Positions 23,539 through 33,248 of a stretch of DNA of 64,000 bases are shown piece by piece. The stretch comes from Campanula takesimana (lineage: Eukaryota > Streptophyta > Magnoliopsida > Asterales > Campanulaceae), in contig JAOWBW010001131.1 in the NCBI GenBank assembly GCA_026119855.1, positions 124,001 through 188,000 of the forward strand. The letters run 5' to 3'. The stretch's first letter is position 1, and every line of letters starts with the position of its first letter. The notes beneath the pieces were generated by a model. The model was not told where the DNA came from, searched no databases, and saw nothing but the letters and a program-made list of their open reading frames with translations. Both the position numbers and the translations under genes were made by a program.

Positions 23539-24934
23539 TGTTGGATATTATGCCCTAGGCCCTTGAGAAAGGCCTATGCGTTATATCATAGCTTCATTGT
23601 TATAGAGATAACAAACCCGATTATTATATCTTTTGCATGTTTATTATAATAATCATTGTCCCTAGCACTTATGAAGGGCTAGCATGAGTTTAATGGATAA
23701 TCATATGATGATTATAGCGCATAGGATGCGGATTAAACTTGTGGGTACATGTTGGAGAACAAGTACTGGATAGACCCGTTATGAGATTTATGTCATGGTC
23801 AAATGTCATAATTAAATCTCATAATAGTTATATCATTCATCCTTAGACATGAGATTATCATAGTATTCCACATGATGAACACTATGTTTGACGTACTCAA
23901 ATGCTACCCCTAACTGGGAAGTTATAAAGGCTACGATTGTCATAATCGGATTATTGTAGGGAAGAATGATAAGTCAAGATAGGATTTGTCCCTCTCTCAA
24001 GAGAGATATCTACTTGGCCACTCGATGAGTGAGATTGATAATAGTGTACGGCCGTACCCAAATGAATTGAAGTGTTCAATGTTATTTGCTCATATCAATC
24101 TACTCGAGATCGAGAAAGCTTTGGACAACATAAGTTGACGTGGACCATGACTTAAGTCCAATATGATATCGTGTGACAAAGGGATTGTGATATGTTCTAT
24201 AAGGTTACTTTGGGCTTTCAAAGTTATACTAATTGGGTAGTCATAATGGCTTTCTAGAGTCCGCTTATGACTTACGGGTTTTGACTCGTTCGGACTCGTT
24301 GCCAACTTAGTATAATCCTATTAGGTCACACACAATAGAACGGATTGAATAAGGCACATAAAACGGGAAAAACTGGATCCTGCTAGAAGGATCCGTACGG
24401 ATTGTTTTGGAGCCACCCAACCAATCCGTACGGATGGTTTGTCCAGACGGAAAACTGTTTGTTCAGATCTCTTGTTTGACAAGGAATTCTGATCCCAAAA
24501 GGAATTAGGTTTATACCCTATTATATATGTGTGCAGTCGGGTTTGAGAAACCTAATGGTTGATTTTAGAAATCATAACATGTTGTTTGAGAAACAATTAC
24601 ACACATATAGAGAGGATTATTAGTTTTGAGATTTAGAATCATCATAACTAAATAATCAATGAAGCAAAATAATTCTTACGAAGAAATCATTTCTTCATCA
24701 AGCCTTGGGTCTAGCATTCCAGATCAAGAAGGTGTTCTTGATATCCGTTCGACGTGTGGATACCGATGGAGGGTGTTTCCTTTAGCACCTTAAAGTCTGT
24801 GTTCATGGATTCGATCTTCAAGGGTATGTTTCTTTCATCTTGTATTTAATTTAATCAACATGCACGGATCAGGGCTCTTGGGTGTTTGATTTTATCTGTT
24901 TATTCCGCTGCGCATGATGCATCAAAATCCAACA
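23539..24934 (+). repeat. Element D, LTR 3
   Basis: 1396 bp, TGTTGGATATTATG to CAAAATCCAACA, followed by the TSD copy AATAA (24935-24939). It carries the motif pair at about 24390-24438. Confidence 0.92.
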
Positions 24935-25072
24935 AATAATCCACCACCACCACAGTCGGACGAGCAACCTTCAACCCTGATTTGGTAGTTAAATGATGAA
25001 GGGGAAGAGTGTGTCTATGACCTTATTTTTTAGCCATATTTTAAACCACCACAATAATATGAAAAGCAACGC

Positions 25073-25759
25073 GTGGAGGATGTAAAAAAGAATTTTGTCT
25101 ATGAAATCTCTAATGTTTTCTCTCCGGATGAGTCACATGAAGAGAAACCTTTTGAGGATGCAACGGAGAATTTTATGTATGGAACCTCTAATGTTGACTC
25201 TAAAGATGGATCACCGTATGATAATTCAAGTGGGTGTATAAAGAATATGGAGAAACCAAAGAAGGTGGAGAAAACATGGCATGAGATAGCCATTGAGGAA
25301 CTTGAGTTCGCCCTATATGGTGGTGAGAAGATGGATAGTGAGGAGGTTTATGATGCGGATGAGACTATTCAACCTTGTAGCAATCCTAATGAAAACTTTT
25401 TCATCATTAGGGTACTTCCCTCGTCTAATGGTGGAAAAGGTGGTGAGAGGCCAAGAGTGGAAAATCCCAAGAAGCGAAGATGCCAAAAATTCCCTGTGGT
25501 ACTAAATGATAAAATAAAAAGGGGAATATACATGGGGCTCAAGCTGAAGATAAGGACCCGCGAGAATGCAAAGTGGGCCAAAGGAAGAAAGGTGAAATCC
25601 AAACCGGGCAACGGTCAGGCTAACGACCTTAACCAAATGCGCTTGTTGGGAGGCAACCCAACTAGGTATGTTTTATTTTTTGTCTTTTATTGTTTTGTTG
25701 TGTCATGCCATCCTTTGAACCCAAAGCATGCTTTAGTTCCTTATGCTATGAGGACATAG
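25073..25759 (+). CDS. ORF of element H, function unknown
   Basis: 228 codons, intact. The N-terminal two thirds are acidic and contain two similar segments (YEISNVFSPDESHEEKPFED and YGTSNVDSKDGS). A strongly basic region follows at about residues 135-185 (KKRRCQKFP, KIRTRENAKWAKGRK), then GQANDLNQMRLLGGNP and a hydrophobic stretch (YVLFFVFYCFVV). I recognise no enzyme domain. The position, before a pol-less 3' end, suggests a retrotransposon gag or additional ORF. The real start may lie upstream, since the reading before 25073 is related but has stops. Confidence 0.45.
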   Translation: MEDVKKNFVYEISNVFSPDESHEEKPFEDATENFMYGTSNVDSKDGSPYDNSSGCIKNMEKPKKVEKTWHEIAIEELEFALYGGEKMDSEEVYDADETIQPCSNPNENFFIIRVLPSSNGGKGGERPRVENPKKRRCQKFPVVLNDKIKRGIYMGLKLKIRTRENAKWAKGRKVKSKPGNGQANDLNQMRLLGGNPTRYVLFFVFYCFVVSCHPLNPKHALVPYAMRT

Positions 25760-27196
25760 CATGTTTTGAGTTTGCGGGTAGGCATCTCTCCGAGTTTGTG
25801 GGTTTATAGAAGAGTGTATATAGTTGTCACCCTCCAAAAAAATAGAAAAATTTAAAATTTATTCTTAGTATATTTAGGGATGTTGGCCATGGTCGATGAT
25901 GATCTGAGGGATTATTTTAGTCATTATGGATGCTACTGTTTAACCTAGAGTTGGGACTGCATTAACACTACTAAAGGCATGATTGAACCACCTCTCACTT
26001 ACATTACTTCCATGATCATGTTACCAACTTAGGAATAATTTATGGGATCACTTGTGTATGTTCGGGGACCCTAGAACATTGTTGCATGGTTGTCAATAAC
26101 AAGTCAATAGGTTATTCGGTATTTATGGCATTTCTTTTAAAACCCCTTTTTCTTGACCTTATTTTGTCTATCTAGTCATTAAATAAAATCATCTCTAGAA
26201 CACCCTTTTGAGCCTAATAATGAATGAAAGAATGGCATATTAAAGACCGCCGTTTATCTTCTTTTGATATCCGATTTCCTACCCTTTTGCAATAAGAATA
26301 TGTTAGACCCACCTTGACGAGGAAGTGGACTAGGGAATTGATGGTTCAGAATTGTGAGAATGATTTGGGGAACATTGGATGTGGCCAAAGTTTTAAAGGG
26401 TGTTATGTAATGAGAAAGAAGGGACAAGCACAAAAATATTGTGATCATCGAGTAGTGTGCAAAGTAATTATCTTATGTAAAGTAAAAAAAAATTAAAAAA
26501 AGAAAAAAAGAAAAAAAGAAAAAGATTGTTCCCTTAATATATTAAAGTGATGATTGGAAGGAAAATGGCCACAGATATAGGGAATCATATCTCATCACAT
26601 GTAATTACATAAAAGTTCAAGTTTGGGGGGTGAGACATTGTGGGAATCGGGTAAGCGGAGAGTTTAACATATTGTGAGGATGTACACATTGTAGAAGACT
26701 TCTTAGTCCACTTTATTAACTTCGTATGTCCTTATCTTCATTTGTAACCATGAACCTAGCATCGCACGTTTGTTGTGCTTAAAACTTTATGCCATATTTT
26801 CTTTCAATATCGGTAACCGGGTTGACAACTGTGTATACATGATTATGAGTGTCCTTGCTTGGGTTAACTGGTATCATCATCATCATCTGTGAAATAAGAG
26901 CATTAACTTAAGTTATCCTATAAGCTAATCTTATTTTGGTCACATTGATCACCACTTCACTCATCCAATCATACTGCAGTGGAAAATCAAACGAGTTAGT
27001 AGTGTATATGTGTTGCAATTTGGTTTTACAGTTGGTACCCATTTATTGACACTTGTGTGAGGACCCTGAGACTCCAATATGTATTGAGAACATCCCAAAA
27101 ATATTTATTTTTATTGTTTTTAGTTTTTGTAGCTTTATAGTATTATATTTGTTTTGTTTTACTCGAGGACGAGCAAAAGATAAGTATGAGGGTATT
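25760..27196 (+). other. Non-coding 3' region of element H
   Basis: No gene seen. It has a poly-purine A/G run at 26484-26525 and an Athila-like 3' end with a purine-rich tract (AAGTATGAGGGTATT) directly before the LTR start at 27197. Confidence 0.55.
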
Positions 27197-27237
27197 TGAT
27201 GGATGTGTTTTTACCCATCTAAATCATATACTTATAT
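27197..27237 (+). repeat. Element H LTR (plus strand), piece 1
   Basis: Begins TGATGGATGTGTTTTTACCC, the start also seen in the inverted H LTR at 60671 reading left. It is broken by element B after TATAT (27233-27237). Confidence 0.8.
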
Positions 27238-28182
27238 TGTAACGACCCCAAAACCCGTCCCTATTTATTTTATATTTTTGGGGGTTTTAAATTGATATTA
27301 TGTGTTGCATAATATTTTATGACTTGCACATATTGTTTGATTAATTGTGTTATTTACTTAGTTAGTAATAATAATGGTAAAAGGAGTTAAATGGAGTAGT
27401 TGAAACTATAGGGTCCTTTGTGAAAATATAACTATAAGGGCTTAATTGTTCAACTTAAAAGTAGAGGGACCAAAGTGAAAATTTTATAAAAATCTTTATA
27501 AGCTTATCTCTCCATCTCTCCCTCTCTGCGTTTCACATACATAGTTCCCAAAATTTCATTTTTCTCTGGTTGATGAAAGAAGAAAGGTAAGTTCATTTCA
27601 TTTTGATTTTATATCTTTTAAATTACTTCTCCGTTTTAAAATCTAATTATATAAAAATGATCAGGGCGTTGAGTAGGTCATTTCTACCCGATCAAATATT
27701 ATTTCTGCGATACTTTTTCCGTAAATAGGTAAGTTACTAATTCCCTTTTAAATGTTAAAATGGTCATATATGTTATATTTGACACTTGTACTTGTTAATT
27801 TTGTGATTTGAATGATTTTTGTGATACTTGTAATTTTGGGACAAAGGGAGTAGTATGAGATTTGTAGCAAGAAGTGTTTGGTTTAGTTCAAGTGTGTTCC
27901 TGGGTGTTCTTTGCACTTATATGGGTAGAGAGTATGCTTCAGGTATAAGAGTATTAGTACTTTTGAGACGGTGAAACGGAGGGAGTATTATATTTGGTAC
28001 TTATGTTGCTAATTTCTGGTTTATGAGAAGTATTGAGTTTGTTAGTTATTTGGTGTTAATTTCTGAACACTTATGTGACTGGAAATGGGTTTGATCGTTA
28101 TGTATAAGTTAGACTAAGAGTAAGGTTAGTATTTCTGAGAAGTTAGGACGAAAGGAGTGAAAATTTGGTACATTTAGGAAGT

Positions 28183-28287
28183 GGGCGACCTCACACAAAG
28201 TGTGGGTGACCGCACACTCTTCTGACAAGTTTTGTCTATGAAAATGGGCTTTTGGGCGACCGCACACTGTGAAGTGGGCGACCTCAC
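28183..28287 (+). promoter_or_regulatory. Four-unit GGGCGACC-type array in B 5' LTR
   Basis: Units GGGCGACCTCAC (28183), GGGTGACCGCAC (28204), GGGCGACCGCAC (28254) and GGGCGACCTCAC (28276); start-to-start 21, 50 and 22 bp. The central gap holds a small hairpin, GACAA-GTT-TTGTC (28223-28235). The 3' LTR copy is at 34193-34297 with the same spacing. Confidence 0.75.
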
Positions 28288-28310
28288 AATCTTCCAGAAA
28301 ATGTTCAATC

Positions 28311-28398
28311 TTCCGGAGGTCATAACTTTCTCATTCGGACTCCGTTTTAGTCGTGTAAACTATCGTTTTAAAGCTCTTCTTGAGTACTACGAGATAGG
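28311..28398 (+). promoter_or_regulatory. Shared ~90-bp module in B 5' LTR
   Basis: A stretch with the landmarks CTTCCGGAGG, CATAACTTTCTCATTCGGAC, TCCGTTTTAGTCGTGTAAAC and GAGTACTACGAGATAGG. The same landmarks are at 34321-34408 in the B 3' LTR. They are also in the H LTRs, reversed relative to the LTR (35976-36067; 60371-60460). The function is unknown. Confidence 0.7.
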
Positions 28399-28761
28399 TT
28401 GGTTTATTTAGTTGAGTTTAAGGTTCAGATTATGTCGAGTTTTTAGTAAGTGTTTTATAACACAAAATGTTTGGGAATGGTCCGTTTGTGACCGAGTTTG
28501 GAATGAGAAATGGGTTTAATGTACTTGGTTGTTGAGGATCGTATTCAAGTGTGTGCAAGATGGTTGTTTGAATTAATGTCATTGATAAAGGATTATGTTG
28601 TGACTTAATGTCAATGTTGTAATCTCTTTTGTGAGTAACGTGTTTACATCTTTGTGATGACTTTGTGTGGTTCCCTAATTTGGAATCATGCCCCGGTTGT
28701 TGTTGTTTAGCAAGTATTCATTACTGTGCTCCTTGTGAAAAGTCCAGCTGGTCTTGTGTTG

Positions 28762-28905
28762 TTGAGTCAGGGAGTGGAAGAATTATAGTGGCACACAAGT
28801 TAAGTTCACTATAAGGTTTTGCCATTGGTTCCTTGAGTCAGGCAGTGGGAGAGTTATAGTGGCACACAAGCCAAGTTCACTATAAGGTTTTCCACTGTTG
28901 CCTTT
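28762..28905 (+). repeat. Tandem hairpin repeat in B LTR
   Basis: Two imperfect head-to-tail copies of about 80 bp, each starting near GAGTCAGG. Each contains the inverted repeat TTATAGTG...CACTATAA around a 16-base loop. The same pair is in the 3' LTR at about 34855-34985. Confidence 0.75.
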
Positions 28906-29700
28906 TCTGTTTCCCCAGTCCAGATTGGCCTTGGATGGGATGAACTAGCTCCCTCATGTGAGCATTTGGGTTATGACTTTGTGTCATATTCCCCCCGTTG
29001 TTACTTTGGTTCTTATGGTTATGGTTTTGGTTTTCAGGATCCCGGCTTCAGCTATTTATGCTGCTCATATGGTTTTCTCAGATGGTATTCTCAGACAGTT
29101 ATGTTTATTGGGTAAACCTTAGCTTGGTATCCACCTAAGTATGGCATTTGTGGTATTTGTGGTATATGAGTTGGTTTTACATCTCATACTATGTGCTATG
29201 TGATGCTTATAATATTGTTCTTTAAGCTTATCATTTTAGCATGAAACGTAGTTGTATTTTAGTAGCTTACTGAGATTCATTCTCACCCCTTATTTGTTTA
29301 CTGTTTTAGATAAAGGCGAGCCAAGGGGATAGGTCACTTCACAAGGGAGGATGTCGGTTGATAATCCATTTTGGAAAGTAAGTGTGGTTTGAAGGTTACA
29401 TTATATAAATGTATAACCTTTGGGGTAGTGTACCCGAGACTTTATCCGTGTATCACCTGTTTTGTTAAAGTGTGGTAATTGTACATTTGTATAAGAGTGT
29501 GTAAGCCTTCGGGCTAAGTACTTTCGTTTGTGAAAGAGTTTGTTTGACAGTTATATGGAAGTCTTTGAACTTCGAGTGTGGATTTTGTTAAACTTTATGA
29601 AAGTATATTTTGAAATTTTTTCTAAAAGTGTTTTATGACGTCTTCCAATCGTGTCCCGAGCATGGGGCCAAGTAGGACCATGGGTCTAGGGCACGACAGT

Positions 29701-29712
29701 TGGTATCAGAGC
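29701..29712 (+). promoter_or_regulatory. Primer-binding site of element B
   Basis: TGGTATCAGAGC, complementary to the 3' end of initiator-Met tRNA, two bases after the 5' LTR. Confidence 0.9.
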
Positions 29713-29949
29713 TAGGTTGTAGATGGTCTAGAATGACTAAGTGACCTAGGAGGGTAGTTGTGTATAGAGTGAGTGACGTTGATAGTCTTATGCGGGTACT
29801 TATTGAAAATGGTTGGGATAGAAAGAGATCAGTCAGGGCCTTCAAGGCAAGGGAATGTTTGAAGCAGCCATGAAAACCTTAAATGATTAAAGACAAGGAG
29901 AAGATAATGTACCTTCGAGATATGGGCTATAATAGTTCTTAAAAATGAA

Positions 29950-30600
29950 ACCAATAGGCTATGATGGAGAACCAGATGTAACTGAGGTGGATTGAATCGA
30001 TGGAAAAGATCTTTGATGTTCTGAGATGTTTTGATGAAGATCAAATCAGGTTTGCTACTTATAAACTGAATGGAGCTACTGAGTATTGGTGGAAAGCTTT
30101 GAAAATTTGTTGGGATAAGACTCATATACCCTATACTTGGGAGAATTTTCTAAAAGAAGTTCAAGGAACATTTTATTCCTCGGGTGGATTAACACAAGAA
30201 AGAAATGGAGTTTCTCAACTTAGAGCAAAATGTTATGTCTGTGGCTCAATATACATCTAAATTCACAGAGTTATCCAGGTACTGTACTCATCTAGTTACA
30301 ACTGAGGAGAGAAAGGCAATGTGATTTGTGAAAGGATTGAGAACTGTGATCCGAAGTCAACTAGTATTTCACAAGTTACAGGATGTTCAAGATGCAGTTG
30401 ATAGAGTTTATCAAGTGGAATACGATATTAAAGAATATAAGAAGAAAGTTGAATTATCAGGGGTTGAAAGAAGTTGGGTAAGTGTTTGAATTGTGGTCAG
30501 TTTGATCATTTTCAAAGGGATTGTCTTAGAACCAGGAATGTATCATATGGGAGTGGAGCTGGATTATCACAGGGTCAGAAGAGGGATGCCTTGGGAAAGC
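29950..30600 (+). pseudogene. Gag of element B, broken
   Basis: Ty3/gypsy gag pieces: GYDGEPDVTEVD then a stop, LNGATEYWWKALK (a Retrotrans_gag hallmark) near 30067, and a CCHC knuckle CLNCGQFDHFQRDC (30482-30523). Several stops and frameshifts separate them, so no functional protein is expected. Confidence 0.85.
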
Positions 30601-30689
30601 CTAAAGTGCAGGGTCGTGTTTTTTCCATCACTCAACAACAGGCTTCAGATTCTTCTGATGTGATAGGAGGTATAATTTCTGTATCTAGT

Positions 30690-33175
30690 TTGAGGGCACG
30701 AGCACTTATAGACCCCAGCTCATTGCATTTATATGTGGATGTGCATTTTTGCATCTCAGTTACATTGTTCTCCTGAGTCTCTACCTTATGTGTTAGAGGT
30801 GTCCACTCCTATGGGGGAGTGTTTGGCAATTGATAGAGTGTTGCGTACTTGTGATGTGCATATTTGGGAGCATGTTTTATTTGCTGATGTAGTTGTTTTG
30901 CCATTGCAAGATTTTGATATTATCTTGGGAATGGATTGGGTAAATAATTACCATGCTTCAGTTGATTATTATAAAAGGGTTGTCACATTTTCTATTCCTG
31001 ATGTGCCTGAATTTACTTTTGAGGCTACTCCTCTGGGTAGGGGGATTTGTATTCTTTCTTATGTGAAGGCTAGAAGATTGTTACACCGTGGTTGTGTGGG
31101 ATTCTTGGCCAGTGTTCTCGATACTATTAAAAAGGGTTTATAAAATAGAGGATGTGCAAAATGTTATAGAGTTTCCTGATATATTTTCAACTGAGTATTC
31201 TATGCCTCCCGATAGGGAAATCGAGTTCTTTATTGATTTACTTCCAGGTACTACCCTGATATTTGAGGTACCTTACATAATGGCTCCATCTGAATTGAAA
31301 AAGTTGAAAGTTCAATTGCAAGAGTTACTTGATAGTGGTTTTATCCGACTCAGTGTATCACCGTAGGGAGTTCCTGTGTTGTTTGTAAAGCACAAATATC
31401 CTTTGCCTCACAGTGATGATTTATTTGATCAACTTCAAGGGTCTGTTGTCTTTTCGAAGCTTGAATTGAGGAATGGGTATCAACAGTTGCAGATTCATTC
31501 AGAAGACATTCCTAAGACTGCTTTTCGTAGTAGGTATGGTCACTATGAGTTTCTTGTCATGCCTTTCGGGTTAACTAATGCTCCCTTTGTTCATATGGAT
31601 ATGATGAATCGGGTTTTAAAACCTTATCTTGATACCTTTGTGGTTGTCTTTATCGGTAATATCCTTGTTTATTCTAAATCTCGAGAGGAACATGAACAAT
31701 ATTTGCGAATGGTTTTGTCTGGGCTCCAATGGAAGCAGTTATTTGCGAAATTTTCTGGGTTTAGCGGAGTATTATCAAAGATTTATTGAGGGATTTTCCA
31801 AGATTGTTACACCATTCACTCAGTGGACTTAAAAGAATGTACCATATATGTGGGATGAAAAATGTCAAGTCAGTTTTGAGAAATTGAAGAAGAGATTGAC
31901 CATTGTACTTATTCTTGCGTTAACTAATGGGAATGATGATTTAGTTATTTACAGAGATGCTTCGAGGAAGTTAACTCCTTTCGAACAGAATTATCCGACC
32001 CCTGACATGGAACTTGTTCCGATTGTTTTTGCGTTACATTAGTGGAAATATTGTCTTTATGAAACAATGTTTGAGATTTTTACAAATCATAAGAGTTGAG
32101 ATATCTTTTCTTCTAGAAAGAGTTGCACAACCGACAGCGTAGATGGATGGAGCTTGTGAAGGATTATGATTGTACCATTTCTTATCATCCGGGTAAGGCC
32201 AATGTGGTAGCCGATGCTATTAGTAGGAAGTCTTATGTAGCTTCATTGATGATCCAAGAATGGAAGATGTTAGAGGATGCACGAGATTTGTGTTCACATG
32301 AATTGAGACATGGAGTTATGTTTGCGAATAATAGAGTATTGCCAACTTTAATTCAACAGATAAAGATGTTCAGAAGGATGACCTCGAGTTGAGAAAGATA
32401 GTGGATAAAACCAAAGATAGAAAATTTGAAGATCTCTCCTTTAATCTTGAAGGAGTATTAACTTATAGAGGGCGGCTATGTGTACCAGATATTGATGGAA
32501 TTCAACGTCAAGTTCTTGATGAGGATCACGAGTTCAAGTATAGTATTCATCCCGAGAGTACCAAGATGTATCAGAAATTGAAACAATATTTTTAGTGGAA
32601 TAATATGAAACGGGAAATAGCGGATTATGTAATAAAGTGTTTGACTTATCAACAGATTAAAGCTGAACATTAAAGACTCGCAGGTTTACTTCAACCTCTA
32701 GAAATACTTGAATGGAAATGGGATTATGTCACGATGGATTTTATAACAGGTTCACCTCGTACTTGAAGAAAGCATGATGCAGTTTGGGTAATTGTGGATA
32801 GATTGACAAAATCCGCTCACTTTCTACCTATTGAGATTGGCTATTCGATGGAAAAGTCATAATGGGCCTTTTAAAATTATAGAAAGAGTTGGAAATCTTG
32901 CGTGCTATATTTAGTTGCCATCTTCTTTGGGTAAATTCATAACGTATTTCATATCTTCGTGCTTCGTAAAAATTTGTATGATCCATCTCATGTGTTATCA
33001 GAGATACAAGAGGATCTAGAACCCGGTATATCCTAAGAGAAGCATCCAGTTCAGGTGATTAATTCTAAAGTTCAAGAATTGAGAACTAAGAGTATTCCTC
33101 TTGTTAGGATTGTGTGGAGGAACTATAATGTGGAAGAATCTACTTGGGAGCTTCGGGAGGAAATGGAAAGGAAAT
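30690..33175 (+). pseudogene. Pol of element B, broken (PR-RT-RH-IN-chromodomain)
   Basis: The protease site reads LIDPS (about 30705) in place of a DSG/DTG-type motif. The reverse transcriptase has lost the block before YPLP (about 31392), and its catalytic FIDD reads FIGN (about 31650). Another block is missing near 31752. RNase H is interrupted (YRDAS at 31950; YHPGKANVVADAISRK at 32180). The zinc-binding end of integrase reads CLTY for CLTC. The integrase core keeps its first part (TMDFITG, VDRLTKSAHFLP) but jumps near 32850 to its C-terminal region, losing the catalytic Glu. The tail RIVWRNYNVEESTWE (about 33105) is chromodomain-like. In-frame stops are frequent. Confidence 0.88.
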
Positions 33176-33231
33176 AACCTTGGTTGTTTGATTCGTTTGG
33201 TAAGTTACCCTAAAATTCAGGACGAATTTTC

Positions 33232-33248
33232 TTTTAAGGGGGAGTGAT
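33232..33248 (+). promoter_or_regulatory. Polypurine tract of element B
   Basis: TTTTAAGGGGGAGTGAT directly before the 3' LTR; the expected plus-strand priming site. Confidence 0.85.

Larger units (their letters stand above)
3453..24934 (+). mobile_element. Element D: three-LTR tandem Ty1/copia retrotransposon (degenerate)
   Basis: Three LTRs in the same orientation (3453-4834, 16960-18353, 23539-24934) enclose two internal regions. The outer ends carry the same 5-bp TSD, AATAA (3448-3452 and 24935-24939), so the whole array occupies one insertion site. Each LTR with internal sequence after it is followed by the initiator-Met primer site TGGTATCAGAGC. The two right LTRs are preceded by the polypurine tract AAGTGGGAGAT. 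Internal region 1 lacks about 2.7 kb present in region 2 and holds the nested element C. Pol remnants resemble element E, so D and E belong to one copia lineage. There is no intact frame. Confidence 0.9.
24935..27196 (+). mobile_element. Element H internal region, 3' part (LARD/Athila-like, no pol)
   Basis: Continues 3251-3452 after removal of D. It holds one ORF (25073-25759), then about 1.4 kb of non-coding sequence that ends in an Athila-like 3' signature (ACTCGAGGACGAGCAAAAG near 27160), then the H LTR. No reverse transcriptase, integrase or protease is present. Confidence 0.6.
27238..29698 (+). repeat. 5' LTR of element B
   Basis: 2461 bp, TGTAACGACCCC to GGGCACGACA. A TATA-like stretch (TTTATAAG, about 27497) lies early, so most of the LTR would be in the leader. 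It includes the four-unit motif array (28183-28287), the shared 90-bp module (28311-28398) and a tandem hairpin repeat (28762-28905). The 3' copy is close except for a short extra stretch near 34515-34600. Confidence 0.92.

Noticed and set aside
29701..29712. tRNA gene at the TGGTATCAGAGC sites
   Set aside because: Only the complement of a tRNA 3' end is present; it is a primer-binding site.
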